DNA from: an uncultured Prochlorococcus sp.
Lineage (GTDB): Bacteria > Cyanobacteriota > Cyanobacteriia > PCC-6307 > Cyanobiaceae
Length of the DNA: 64,000 bases
Direction of reading: 5' to 3'
Assembly: GCA_902624105.1 (NCBI GenBank)
Contig: CACNWH010000004.1
Coordinates: forward strand, 1 to 64,000
Below are positions 32,008 through 44,035 of this stretch, piece by piece (the first letter of the stretch is position 1; each line of letters opens with the position of its first letter). The translations under genes were made by a program, and so were the position numbers. The notes under the pieces were generated by a model that worked only from the letters and a program-made list of their open reading frames with translations, had not been told where the DNA came from and did not search any database.

Positions 32008-32854
32008 AATTTGGATAGATGAAATATGCAATAATTCAAGATATGGACTAGAAGGCGAGATCATCGTAAAGCATAATAGTAGATATCAAGAAATAATTAT
32101 TTTAGAGACTGAAGAGCATGGTAAAGCATTGATGCTTGATGGCTGTTGGATGACTACTGATCAGGGAGAAAAATATTATCATGAATGTCTAGTACATCCA
32201 GCTTTAAGTAGTTTAAAAAATTACTCTAAAATTCTTATTATTGGCGGTGGAGATGGAGGAACAGCAAGAGAATGTCTTAAATATAAGAAAGTAAATTATT
32301 TAGATTTAGTGGAAATAGATGAAGAAGTTATAAATATTTCAAGAAAATACCTTACAAATATAGGAGGTAAATCTTGGTCAGATAAAAGATTACATATCAA
32401 TATTGATGATGGATTCCAATGGGTAAAAAAAACCCAAGATAATTATTATGATGCAATTATTATTGACTCTTCAGATCCATCAGACTTTGCAAATAATCTA
32501 TTTAGCTCGAAATTTTATAAAGAATGCAAAAGGATTCTTAAAAAAGATGGAATATTAGCAACCCAAAGTGAATCACCAGAATCATTCAAAGAAATTCATT
32601 TAAAAATATATTTTTCATTAAAAAATATATTCAAAAGCAGTGCAACTATGTATTCTTTTGTTCCTTTTTACCCAAGTGGAATATGGAGCTGGACATTCGC
32701 CTCAGATACTGAAGATGATTTTCTTAAGCAAAAATGCATGGAGATTAATTCAATAGAAAAAAATTGTGAAATTTGGAATTTAAAATTTCAAGAGGGAGCC
32801 TTCAAAATGATGCCATCCAAAATAATTAAAGAAATTTCTATGTTAAAAAAATGA
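31994..32854 (+). CDS. speE: Spermidine synthase
   Basis: ALMLDGCWMTTDQGEKYYHECLVHPAL, ILIIGGGDGGTARECLKY, DAIIIDSSDPSDFANNLFSSKFYKECKRIL. Confidence 0.95.
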   Translation: MTKNKIWIDEICNNSRYGLEGEIIVKHNSRYQEIIILETEEHGKALMLDGCWMTTDQGEKYYHECLVHPALSSLKNYSKILIIGGGDGGTARECLKYKKVNYLDLVEIDEEVINISRKYLTNIGGKSWSDKRLHINIDDGFQWVKKTQDNYYDAIIIDSSDPSDFANNLFSSKFYKECKRILKKDGILATQSESPESFKEIHLKIYFSLKNIFKSSATMYSFVPFYPSGIWSWTFASDTEDDFLKQKCMEINSIEKNCEIWNLKFQEGAFKMMPSKIIKEISMLKK

Positions 32855-33750
32855 TATATAAAAATTTATTTAATAATGAAGGCCCAGTATTTATGGGTTC
32901 TAAAAAAAATTTTAGTAATTGCAGCATAGGAATCTTTGGAGTGAATTATGATGGCACAACTTCATTTAAACCAGGTACAAGATTTGGGCCCACCGCAATA
33001 AGAAATGTTAGCGAGAGTTTAGAAACATATTGTCCATTCCTTAATAAAGATTTGAATTTAATTAATTACTTTGATGCTGGATCGCTGAAATTAAATTCAA
33101 GTAATACTCATGCAATAATCAAAAAAGTTAAATCAGGAACTAACTTTCTAATCAATAATAACTTAAAACCCATTATCTTAGGAGGTGAGCATTCAATCTC
33201 AATAGGAGTAATAGAAGCATTAGTTGAAAAATATCCAGATTTAATAATGATTCAATTAGATGCACATGCTGACCTTAGAAATTCTTATCAAAATAATAAA
33301 TATAGCCATGCTTGCACAATTAGAAGATGTTTAGAATTATTACCTAGTAAAAAAGTTATCCAAATAGGAATCAGAAGCGGAACCCAAGAAGAGTTTGCAG
33401 TAATGAAAAATAATAATCAACTTATTAAATTTAATACGGGAGATTCAATTCTTAAAATACAAAATTTGTTAGAACCTTTCAAAAATCACCCGATCTATTT
33501 AACTGTTGATTTAGATTGGTTTGATCCAAGCTTACTACCAGGGACAGGCACACCAGAGCCTGGAGGGTTTTTCTGGCATGATTTCGAAAATATAATCGGA
33601 CTACTAAATACATTTAAAATAATAGGCTGTGATATTGTTGAACTTTCCCCAGACATAGACAGTAGCGGTATCAGTTCCATAGTGGCAGCTAAAACGACTA
33701 GAAGCTTAATTATGACTTTAGACAAAAACACTCTAAAAGAATTATTTTAA
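32851..33750 (+). CDS. speB: Agmatinase / ureohydrolase
   Basis: FKPGTRFGPTAIRNVSE, ILGGEHSISIGV, IQLDAHADLRNSY, TVDLDWFDPSLLPGTGTPEPGG. Confidence 0.92.
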   Translation: MIYKNLFNNEGPVFMGSKKNFSNCSIGIFGVNYDGTTSFKPGTRFGPTAIRNVSESLETYCPFLNKDLNLINYFDAGSLKLNSSNTHAIIKKVKSGTNFLINNNLKPIILGGEHSISIGVIEALVEKYPDLIMIQLDAHADLRNSYQNNKYSHACTIRRCLELLPSKKVIQIGIRSGTQEEFAVMKNNNQLIKFNTGDSILKIQNLLEPFKNHPIYLTVDLDWFDPSLLPGTGTPEPGGFFWHDFENIIGLLNTFKIIGCDIVELSPDIDSSGISSIVAAKTTRSLIMTLDKNTLKELF

Positions 33751-33782
33751 GAAAATAGTTGATCAAATTAGTAAGCTCTAAT

Positions 33783-34895
33783 ATGGAATTACGAAAGAGT
33801 CCTTTACATAAAAAATATATCGAATCTAATGCAAAACTAGTTAATTTTGCTGGTTGGGACATGCCTCTCTCATTTTCTGGACTAATCCAAGAACATGAAT
33901 CTGTGAGAGATTCAATTGGATTTTTTGATATCTCACATATGGGTGTAATTTCTGTAAGAGGAACTAATCCTAAAGAATATATACAAAAATTTTTTCCTAC
34001 AAACTTATATTCAATTTCGACAGGTCAAGGGTGTTACTCATTTTTTTTAAATAATGATGGAGGTATTATTGATGACTTAATTATTTACGATTTAGGCATA
34101 AACAACAATAGTTACTCGGAAATACTTTTAATAGTTAATGCTAGTAGATATGAAAAGGATCTTAACTGGCTAAAAATGAATTTAGAGAAAGATCCAATTA
34201 AATTATTAAATGCAAAAAAAGAAAAAGCTCTTATGGCTATTCAAGGTAAAAATGCCTTCAAATATTTCACTGAGTGGTCTGGCTATTCAATAGATCATCT
34301 GAAAAGTTTTGGATGTGAATATAGAGAATTAGATAAATTTTTAGACTCAGGGAAAGTATTTTTTGCAAAAACTGGTTATACGGGAGAAGACGGATTAGAA
34401 ATTCTTTTGCCAAAAAAATTAGCTTTAAACTTATGGGATTTTTTAATTTCGAAAAATATACCGCCCTGTGGTCTTGGATCAAGAGACACACTGCGACTAG
34501 AAGCAGGTCTTCCTCTGTATGGCCAAGATCTAGATGAATCGATCAATCCTTATGAGGCAGGTTTTGGTTGGGTTGTACATTTAGAAAACGGCCATGATTT
34601 TTATGGCAAAGAGTCATTAGAGAGAATTGGATCTCATAAAATCGAAAAAAAATTAGTAGGAATAGAAATAATAGGGAAAGCTATTGCAAGAAAAGGATAT
34701 GAAATATTTCAGAAAGGCAAATTAATAGGTAATATCACAAGCGGGAGTTGGTCTCCAACAATAAAAAAACCTATAGCATTAGGCTATATAAACACTGAAT
34801 ATTCTGAATTGAATAAAGAAGTTGAAATTTTAATCAGAGGTAAATTTTTTAAAGGAATTATTTCTAAAAAGGCTTTCTACAAAAAAGATTTCTAA
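33783..34895 (+). CDS. gcvT: Glycine cleavage system T protein (aminomethyltransferase)
   Basis: [60 protein letters not shown] at 33783 preferred over the TTG at 33759 in the ORF track. Confidence 0.96.
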   Translation: MELRKSPLHKKYIESNAKLVNFAGWDMPLSFSGLIQEHESVRDSIGFFDISHMGVISVRGTNPKEYIQKFFPTNLYSISTGQGCYSFFLNNDGGIIDDLIIYDLGINNNSYSEILLIVNASRYEKDLNWLKMNLEKDPIKLLNAKKEKALMAIQGKNAFKYFTEWSGYSIDHLKSFGCEYRELDKFLDSGKVFFAKTGYTGEDGLEILLPKKLALNLWDFLISKNIPPCGLGSRDTLRLEAGLPLYGQDLDESINPYEAGFGWVVHLENGHDFYGKESLERIGSHKIEKKLVGIEIIGKAIARKGYEIFQKGKLIGNITSGSWSPTIKKPIALGYINTEYSELNKEVEILIRGKFFKGIISKKAFYKKDF

Positions 34896-34948
34896 ATTTA
34901 CACTTAAAGAATTATCATAAGTAATTAAACATTAGATAATAAAATTAA

Positions 34949-36754
34949 ATGAGAAACAAAATTTGTAATGATCTAAATAATTCTGATATTGGACAATCAG
35001 TTGATCTTTGTGGATGGGTTGACAGAAGAAGAGATCACGGTGGAGTAATTTTTCTTGATTTAAGAGACCATAGTGGATTTTTACAATTAACATTTAATCC
35101 TGAAGATGGGACAGATCTCTTTAATACGGCAGAAAAGCTTAGAAATGAAACAGTAATTTTTGTGAGAGGAGTAATAAATAAAAGGCCAGAAGAATCAATT
35201 AATAAAAATATTTCTACTGGAAGCCTTGAATTAAATGTAAAAGAGTTAAAGATTCTAAATGAAGTAAAAAATAATTTACCTTTCCCCGTGTCAATTCATG
35301 ATTATGAAAATACTAAAGAAGAACTAAGGATTAAATATCGTTATTTAGATTTAAGAAGAGGAAAATTGATCCAAAACTTAAAAACAAGGCATAACATTTT
35401 AAAAGTTGTAAGACAATATTTAGATCAACACGAATTCACTGAAGTAGAAACCCCATTACTCACAAAATCAACTCCTGAAGGAGCTAGAGATTTTCTGGTT
35501 CCATCAAGAATATCAAAAGGAGATTTTTTTGCGCTCCCTCAATCTCCTCAATTATTTAAACAATTATTAATGGTTGGCGGCTTAAATAATTACTATCAAA
35601 TTGCCAAATGTTTTAGAGATGAAGATTTAAGAGCAGATAGACAACCTGAATTTACCCAGTTAGATATGGAGATGAGTTTCATCACCGAAGAAGAAATTAT
35701 CAATTTTAATGAGCAACTTATAAAAAAGATTTGGAAAGAAATCCTCAACATTAATCTCAAAGAAGATTTTCGAAGAATGACATGGCAAGAAGCAATAGAT
35801 AATTATGGAACTGATAGACCAGATACAAGATATGAAATGACTTTAAAAGATGTTGGAAATATTTTAGGAAATATAGGATTTAATATTTTTACTAAAGCAA
35901 TAAAATCTGGAGGTTCAATTAAGTGCATTAATGTAAAAGGAGGTAATACAAGTATTAGTAATGTGAGAATTAAACCTGGAGGAGATATATTTCAAGTTGC
36001 ACAAGATGCTGGTGCAGGAGGATTGGCTTTTATTAGAGTAAAAGATAATGATGTAGATACTATTGGAGCTATCAAAAATAATTTAGATGAGTCTTTAATC
36101 AAGCAACTCTTGCAAAAAACCAATGCAGAAGAAGGGGATCTAATACTTTTAGGGGCTGGTAAAACTGAGATAGTCAATCAATCCTTAGATAGAGTAAGAC
36201 AATACATAGCAAAAGAACTCCACCTAGTCGATGAGGTAAGTTCTAATAAAAAATGGAATTTTTTATGGATTACAGATTTCCCTATGTTTGCGAAAAATGA
36301 AGAAGAAAATAGATTAGAGGCTTTACATCATCCTTTCTGTGCGCCGAAATTAGATCTAGATAAAAAAGAATCTTTACAAAACGATTTAGAAATTTCAACA
36401 GCAAAAGCCTATGACTTAGTACTTAATGGATTAGAGATAGGGGGAGGATCGATTAGAATTCATCAATCAGAGTTACAAAAAAAAGTTTTAAAAACAGTCG
36501 GATTATCAAACGAAGAAATCGAAGAAAAATTTGGTTTCCTTATAGAAGCATTAGAGCTTGGTGCCCCTCCACATGGAGGAATCGCATTTGGCCTAGACAG
36601 AATCGCAATGCTAATTATTGGAGCAGATTCAATAAGAGAAACTATTGCTTTTCCTAAAAATCAACAAGCTAAATGCTTGATGACCAAAGCCCCATCAAAT
36701 GTTGCCAAGTCACAATTAAAAGAATTAGACATTGAAATAACAATTGACGAATAA
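34949..36754 (+). CDS. aspS: Aspartyl-tRNA synthetase
   Basis: [50 protein letters not shown]. Confidence 0.98.
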   Translation: MRNKICNDLNNSDIGQSVDLCGWVDRRRDHGGVIFLDLRDHSGFLQLTFNPEDGTDLFNTAEKLRNETVIFVRGVINKRPEESINKNISTGSLELNVKELKILNEVKNNLPFPVSIHDYENTKEELRIKYRYLDLRRGKLIQNLKTRHNILKVVRQYLDQHEFTEVETPLLTKSTPEGARDFLVPSRISKGDFFALPQSPQLFKQLLMVGGLNNYYQIAKCFRDEDLRADRQPEFTQLDMEMSFITEEEIINFNEQLIKKIWKEILNINLKEDFRRMTWQEAIDNYGTDRPDTRYEMTLKDVGNILGNIGFNIFTKAIKSGGSIKCINVKGGNTSISNVRIKPGGDIFQVAQDAGAGGLAFIRVKDNDVDTIGAIKNNLDESLIKQLLQKTNAEEGDLILLGAGKTEIVNQSLDRVRQYIAKELHLVDEVSSNKKWNFLWITDFPMFAKNEEENRLEALHHPFCAPKLDLDKKESLQNDLEISTAKAYDLVLNGLEIGGGSIRIHQSELQKKVLKTVGLSNEEIEEKFGFLIEALELGAPPHGGIAFGLDRIAMLIIGADSIRETIAFPKNQQAKCLMTKAPSNVAKSQLKELDIEITIDE

Positions 36755-36820
36755 TAATATTTATGGAAGTTCAAAGATTTTTTTGGTAAAAATAAACAAA
36801 GGGAGGTAGTGTTTATTTAA

Positions 36821-38440
<1,620 letters not shown>

Positions 38441-38460
38441 GTTATTTTATTTTTTAAATA

Positions 38461-39111
38461 ATGACGAAATTATTACCCGTTGTTGAAAAATTTCATTCAC
38501 TTCAAGGCGAAGGATTTCACTGCGGAAAAAGCGCATTTTTTATAAGGTTAGCTGGATGTGAAGTTGGTTGTCCTTGGTGCGATACGAAACATTCTTGGGA
38601 CAGTAAAAAATATCCTTTGCTATCAATTGAAGCTCTTCTTTCTGAAATTAAAGAAGCTAGATTAAAAGGAGCATCCTTTATTGTTTTAACTGGAGGAGAA
38701 CCACTTCAGCATAATTTAGATGAATTATGCAAAATAATAAAAAAAAGAACAGAATCTTCAAAGTTAAATCCAATAAAAATACATATCGAGACAAGTGGAG
38801 TTAATGATTTCTCAGGATTTTTTGATTGGATTACTTTATCTCCAAAAAGACATAACCCTCCTCAGGACTTTTTTTTAGAAAAGTGCAATGAAGTAAAAAT
38901 TATAATCAATGATTCAAATGATATTGAATTTGCTAGAAATATTAAAAGTAAAATATTTGATATTAAAAAACAAAATAATAATGAAAAAAAATTCTTTGTT
39001 CAACCAGCTTGGAATAGTAATAAAGGTTATAAACTAGCCATTGAATTTGCGAAAAGAAATCCTGATTGGACTTTAAGTCTTCAAACACATAAATATTTAA
39101 GTATTCAATAA
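38461..39111 (+). CDS. queE: 7-carboxy-7-deazaguanine synthase (radical SAM)
   Basis: EKFHSLQGEGFHCGKSAFFIRLAGCEVGCPWCDTKHSW (radical SAM cysteines), TGGEPLQHNL; followed by queC. Confidence 0.94.
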   Translation: MTKLLPVVEKFHSLQGEGFHCGKSAFFIRLAGCEVGCPWCDTKHSWDSKKYPLLSIEALLSEIKEARLKGASFIVLTGGEPLQHNLDELCKIIKKRTESSKLNPIKIHIETSGVNDFSGFFDWITLSPKRHNPPQDFFLEKCNEVKIIINDSNDIEFARNIKSKIFDIKKQNNNEKKFFVQPAWNSNKGYKLAIEFAKRNPDWTLSLQTHKYLSIQ

Positions 39112-39112
39112 A

Positions 39113-39787
39113 ATGGAAATTAAAGATAAAGTAATTGTTGTACTTATTTCAGGAGGTCTTGACTCCGCAACAGTTGCTGGATTAGCCAATAGTTCTGATG
39201 CAAAAATTGTAGGTCTATCATTTGATTATGGACAAAGACACAAGAAAGAATTAGAAGCAGCGACAAAAATAGCTCGCCATTTTCAATTTAAAGAATTCAA
39301 AACAATCAAACTTGATTTATCTCAATGGGGAGGATCATCTTTAACAGACATCAATAAAGAAATCCCAATGAAAGGTCTAAATGCAAATATCATCCCTAAT
39401 ACTTATGTTCCAGGAAGAAATACAATCTTTATTTCGATAGCATTAAGTTATGCAGAGGCAATTAATGCTGATTTTATTGGCCTAGGTGTTAACGCATTAG
39501 ATTATTCAGGATATCCAGATTGCCGACCAGACTATATTGAACAATTCCAAAAATTGGCAACCTTATCTAATAAAAGAGGTAGACAAAATAAACCTATAAA
39601 ATTATGGACACCTCTTTTAAATTTAAATAAAGAGGAAATTTTTGATTTAGCATTTAATAATAATGTTCCAATTAAAGATACTTGGAGTTGTTATGTGGGA
39701 GGAGCCGAACCATGCCAAAGATGTGATAGTTGCAGAATTAGAATCAAAGCATATAAAAGTTGGTTAAGTAAAAATAAGAACATATGA
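39113..39787 (+). CDS. queC: 7-cyano-7-deazaguanine synthase
   Basis: VVLISGGLDSATVAGLA, SFDYGQRHKKELEAA, NTYVPGRNTIFISIAL, CxxCDSC near C-terminus. Confidence 0.96.
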   Translation: MEIKDKVIVVLISGGLDSATVAGLANSSDAKIVGLSFDYGQRHKKELEAATKIARHFQFKEFKTIKLDLSQWGGSSLTDINKEIPMKGLNANIIPNTYVPGRNTIFISIALSYAEAINADFIGLGVNALDYSGYPDCRPDYIEQFQKLATLSNKRGRQNKPIKLWTPLLNLNKEEIFDLAFNNNVPIKDTWSCYVGGAEPCQRCDSCRIRIKAYKSWLSKNKNI

Positions 39788-41091
39788 ACATAAATTCAAT
39801 AAAATTTAATTATTGGATAGAACCTGAATTTATTGCTCATTTCTTAGCTTTAAGATTTGGCGAGCAAGGTTTATCTTGGCTAGATAGTCACGGTATAGAA
39901 AATGCTGAATACTCTTTTTTAGGAGTAAACCCCAAAACAATAATTTCTTCAAAAAATAATAGTTATGATAATCCTTTTGAGAAACTTGAACAAATTGATC
40001 AAGGCTTTTGGATTGGCTGGCTTAGTTATGAAGCAGGTTCTTGGATAGAACCTAAAAATTCATGGCGAGAATCAGAAATAGCAACTTTATGGATTGCCTC
40101 ATATGATCCAATTATTAGATTCAATATCTTAAGAAAAGAAATAACCATAGAAGGTACTAATCTCAACGAAATAGAAGAATATAAAAAATTAATAGATGAG
40201 ATGAATATACAAAAGATAAAAGATGGTATAACTAAAAGTCTAATCTTTGATTTCTCCAAATTAAATCTAGTTAAGAAAGGTGAAAAATTCAGAGAAAATG
40301 TTCTCAAAATAAAGAAATTAATAAGTCAAGGTGATATATTTCAAGCAAATCTTACTACACAAGTTGAAATAGAAACTTCTGAAGAATATAAATATCTTGA
40401 TATTTACTCAAAGATTCGTAGTAAGTTAAAGGCTCCATTTGGGGGGGTAATTATAGGTAGTATAGGTGGAGAGAAAGAGGGAGTGTTATCTACTTCACCA
40501 GAAAGATTTCTGAAAACAAGTGATGATGGTTATGTAGAAACAAGACCGATAAAGGGTACTCGACCAAGAAATTCAAATAAAGAAATTGACGCTCTAAATG
40601 CAATAGATCTAATAACTAATGAAAAAGACCGTGCCGAGAATATCATGATAGTAGATCTTCTTAGAAATGATCTTGGAAAGGTTTGCGAGACAGGAAGTAT
40701 AGTAGTAACTGAATTATTAAAGTTAGAAAGCTATCCCAAAGTGCATCATCTTACATCTGTTATTAGGGGTAAAATACAAAATAAAAAAAACTGGATTGAT
40801 ATCCTGAAGGCTTGTTGGCCAGGTGGTTCAATAACTGGGGCACCAAAAGTCAGAGCATGTCAAAGAATATATGAATTAGAAGGATTTGACCGAGGGCCTT
40901 ATTGTGGTTCATTTCTTAAATTAGATTGGAATGGTGAATTAGATAGTAATATTTTGATCAGATCATTCATTCTTAAAAAAAAGAAAATCAAAATATTTGC
41001 TGGTTGTGGCATAGTAAATGATTCAATACCATCTAAAGAAAATGAAGAGCTAAATTGGAAACTTTTACCATTAATTGATTCATTAAGATGA
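39784..41091 (+). CDS. pabB: Anthranilate synthase/para-aminobenzoate synthase component I (probable PabB)
   Basis: KKLISQGDIFQANLTTQVEIE, ETRPIKGTRPRNSNKEID, ENIMIVDLLRNDLGKVCETGSI, GGSITGAPKVRACQRI; followed by a class IV aminotransferase. Confidence 0.88.
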   Translation: MNINSIKFNYWIEPEFIAHFLALRFGEQGLSWLDSHGIENAEYSFLGVNPKTIISSKNNSYDNPFEKLEQIDQGFWIGWLSYEAGSWIEPKNSWRESEIATLWIASYDPIIRFNILRKEITIEGTNLNEIEEYKKLIDEMNIQKIKDGITKSLIFDFSKLNLVKKGEKFRENVLKIKKLISQGDIFQANLTTQVEIETSEEYKYLDIYSKIRSKLKAPFGGVIIGSIGGEKEGVLSTSPERFLKTSDDGYVETRPIKGTRPRNSNKEIDALNAIDLITNEKDRAENIMIVDLLRNDLGKVCETGSIVVTELLKLESYPKVHHLTSVIRGKIQNKKNWIDILKACWPGGSITGAPKVRACQRIYELEGFDRGPYCGSFLKLDWNGELDSNILIRSFILKKKKIKIFAGCGIVNDSIPSKENEELNWKLLPLIDSLR

Positions 41092-41915
41092 ATAGAAATA
41101 TTGGATGGAAAGATAGCAAATGGGAAAAAATTAATAACATTAATATATCAATAATAGATAGAGCTCTAAAATTTGGAGATGGTCTTTTTGAGACAATTTT
41201 AATTAGAAATAAAAAAGCTATATTATTGAAAGAACATTTACAAAGATTTGAAAAAAATTTACATTTATTACATTATAATTTTCAGATCAATTATCAATTT
41301 TTAGAACAAATAATAAACCAAGGAATTAATAAATTAAATCTAAATAGTAAAGAATATGGATCAATAAGGATTAATTATAGTAGAGGTTTAAATATTGAAA
41401 GATCACTGAAAGTAGACACTACTAATGATGATTTTGATCCTAAAAAACTATGGATAGAATTTTATTTGATAGAAATAGACTTTAATCAAATCAGCGTAAA
41501 CATAAGCGAAACAGAAAAAAGGAATGAATTTAGTTTATTAAGTAAATGCAAAACTTTTAATTATGCACAATCAATTCAAGCATTAATTGAAGCTAATAAA
41601 AAAAATTTTAATGATTCAATATTACTAAATACTCAAAATGAATTATGTTGCGGAACAAACTTTAATATTCTTCTGAAACGAAATAATCAATGGTTAACAC
41701 CTCGACAAGAAAGTGGATGTTTACAAGGTATTATGAGAAATAAATTATTAGATTTAAAGCTTATACAAGAGGCTTATTTAATTCCTGATTTTAATAAAGA
41801 CGATATATTAATAGCAATAAATAGCTTATCTTGTAGACAAATAAAAATAGTAAATGATTTTCAATTTGATTTAGATTTTAATACAAAATATTTTTGGGAT
41901 CTTTTATATAAATAG
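41088..41915 (+). CDS. pabC: Class IV aminotransferase, probable aminodeoxychorismate lyase
   Basis: IDRALKFGDGLFETILIRNKKAILLKEHLQRFEKNL, CKTFNYAQSIQALIEANKKNFNDSILLNTQNELCCGTNFNI; 4-bp overlap with pabB. Confidence 0.8.
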   Translation: MNRNIGWKDSKWEKINNINISIIDRALKFGDGLFETILIRNKKAILLKEHLQRFEKNLHLLHYNFQINYQFLEQIINQGINKLNLNSKEYGSIRINYSRGLNIERSLKVDTTNDDFDPKKLWIEFYLIEIDFNQISVNISETEKRNEFSLLSKCKTFNYAQSIQALIEANKKNFNDSILLNTQNELCCGTNFNILLKRNNQWLTPRQESGCLQGIMRNKLLDLKLIQEAYLIPDFNKDDILIAINSLSCRQIKIVNDFQFDLDFNTKYFWDLLYK

Positions 41916-41917
41916 CT

Positions 41918-42697
41918 TCAATTTCGCAAAATTACTGAAGATAATTTTGTAATATTATTATTTACTTTGAAGTCTACAATTTTTCCAATAATAACTATTG
42001 CAGGAGGCTTAATATTATTCTTTTCAATTTCTTTTGGGAGTTTAGCTAATTCTGTTATTAATGATTTTTGATTATTTAATGTAGCCTCTTGAACTACTGC
42101 GCATCTAGTACTAGAGTTCATACCTCCAATTAATAATTCTTCGACAATAAATTCGATATTTCTAATCCCCATATAAATTACAAGGCTGTCTGATGCGTAA
42201 GCCAATTGTCTCCAATTAACGCTCTTTTCCTTTTTTTCTGAGGTCTCATGACCTGTTACGAAAGTGACAGTACTGGCACCATTTCTGTGAGTTAGAGGAA
42301 TACCAAAATATGAAGAGGCTGCAATTCCAGATGTTATACCCGGTACTATTTCAAAGAAAATATTATTTTCCTCCAAAAAAGAAACCTCCTCACCTCCCCG
42401 TGAAAAAACAAAAGGGTCACCACCTTTTAGCCTAACAATATCTTTACCTTCATTAGATAGCTTTAAAAGCAAGCTATTAATTTCTGATTGTAGAAATGAT
42501 TTGCATCCAGCTCTTTTACCAACATAATAAATTTCGCAATCAGAATTTGTCTCTTCCAAAATTTCTTTTGGAATTAATGCATCGTGAACTAAAACTTTGC
42601 AAGACCTAATTAATCTTATAGCTTTTAATGTCATAAGTTCAGGATCTCCAGGACCAGCTCCAACTAAATAAACAATTCCAGACACATTATTCTCCAT
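41918..42697 (-). CDS. cobA: Uroporphyrinogen-III C-methyltransferase
   Basis: VYLVGAGPGDPELMTLKAIRLI, VHDALIPKEIL, DIVRLKGGDPFVFSRGGEEVSFL, VPGITSGIAASSYFGIPLTHR. Start set at 42697 (MENNVSGIVYLVG), not the 42811 start in the ORF track. Confidence 0.94.
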   Translation of the reverse strand: MENNVSGIVYLVGAGPGDPELMTLKAIRLIRSCKVLVHDALIPKEILEETNSDCEIYYVGKRAGCKSFLQSEINSLLLKLSNEGKDIVRLKGGDPFVFSRGGEEVSFLEENNIFFEIVPGITSGIAASSYFGIPLTHRNGASTVTFVTGHETSEKKEKSVNWRQLAYASDSLVIYMGIRNIEFIVEELLIGGMNSSTRCAVVQEATLNNQKSLITELAKLPKEIEKNNIKPPAIVIIGKIVDFKVNNNITKLSSVILRN

Positions 42698-42743
42698 TAA
42701 AGAGTATGGTAATAGATGTACCTCTGAAGTCGCTATATTTATC

Positions 42744-44012
42744 TTGAAAAAAAATTCTGAACATACTGGCCAAAAAAGAATTTTATTAGCTTCTTTTTTT
42801 ACCCTCCTCAATGACAGGATGAGTGAAAGCTTATTGGTTGGATTACTTCCTGGTTTTTTCTTACAATTTTTAGGAAGTGCAAGTATTTATACATATATTG
42901 CTGGAACCTACTCATTTGCTCAATTTATCGCGGCTCCATTGATTGGTATTTATAGCGATAAATATGGCAGAAGGCCTGTAATGCTAGTTTGCATTTCAGG
43001 ATCTATTGTTGGAATTTCCATTGTTGCATTCACTCTCCTTTTCAACTGGTCAAATATAAAATATATCTTACCCGCGGTACCACTATTACCAATTTATTTG
43101 CTCTTCATAGCTCGATTAATTGACGGCATTAGTGGAGGAACTGTCGCTACAGCTACAACAGTATTAGCAGATATTTCAACTCCTGAAACGAGAGCAAAGA
43201 CATTTGGGTTAATTGGAGTTGCTTTTGGTTTAAGTTTTCTTTTAGGCCCCACAATTAGTTTTATCTTTATTGGAAACTCAACTAATAGCTATTTAATCCC
43301 CGTTTTAATTGCCACAATAATACCATTTATAAACTTTTTACTAGTTTTCTTTTATCTACCAGAAACTAAACCTAGAGAAAAAGATCAGGCTTTAAGAAAT
43401 CAATCAAAAACTAATCCATTTGAAGGAATTTTTGCACCTTTCAAAGAAAATAATATTAAAAGACTTTCTTTAGCTTTCTTCATATACTTTATTGCTTTTA
43501 CTGGATTAACTACAATCCTTGTATTTTTCTTACAAAACTCTCTCCTTTGGTCAATAAAAGATTCTCTTGGACCACTAATTGTAGTTGGAATTGTAGCAAT
43601 AGTTGTACAAGGAGGATTAATTGGACCACTTGTGAAAGAATTTGGAGAATTCAAATTAACAATTGCAGGAACAGGTTTTATTTTTTTTGCATGCGCTCTA
43701 TTAATTACATTTCCTGAAAACAATTCAGGTACATATGTATATTTAGCTGTTTCATTTTTAGCGGTTGGAGCAGGTTTAATTACTCCCTGCATAAGAGCCC
43801 TTATTTCGAAAAGGATAGATAAAAATAGCCAAGGATCAATATTAAGTAGTCTTCAAGGACTACAAAGCTTAGGAAGCGTCTTAGGTTACATTTTAGCTGG
43901 AAATGTTTATGATTATTTCGGCCCAAGAAGTCCATTCATAGCGGGAGGCTTAATACTATTTTTAATGACATGGCTCATAACAGGAAGCGATACCAAAAAA
44001 AAGTTAGAATAG
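42744..44012 (+). CDS. Major facilitator superfamily transporter (multidrug-efflux-like)
   Basis: About 12 TM helices; GIYSDKYGRRPVMLV motif; TTG start, uncertain. Confidence 0.88.
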   Translation: MKKNSEHTGQKRILLASFFTLLNDRMSESLLVGLLPGFFLQFLGSASIYTYIAGTYSFAQFIAAPLIGIYSDKYGRRPVMLVCISGSIVGISIVAFTLLFNWSNIKYILPAVPLLPIYLLFIARLIDGISGGTVATATTVLADISTPETRAKTFGLIGVAFGLSFLLGPTISFIFIGNSTNSYLIPVLIATIIPFINFLLVFFYLPETKPREKDQALRNQSKTNPFEGIFAPFKENNIKRLSLAFFIYFIAFTGLTTILVFFLQNSLLWSIKDSLGPLIVVGIVAIVVQGGLIGPLVKEFGEFKLTIAGTGFIFFACALLITFPENNSGTYVYLAVSFLAVGAGLITPCIRALISKRIDKNSQGSILSSLQGLQSLGSVLGYILAGNVYDYFGPRSPFIAGGLILFLMTWLITGSDTKKKLE

Positions 44013-44035
44013 ATTAAATATGAGTATAAATTTTG

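Noticed and set aside
42698-42811. N-terminal extension of cobA overlapping the divergent MFS gene
   Set aside because: Conserved sequence begins at MENNVSGIVYLVGAGPGD (42697); the upstream extension does not look like the family.
43400-43792. 130-aa minus-strand ORF
   Set aside because: Lies entirely inside the MFS transporter gene on the opposite strand; no family features.
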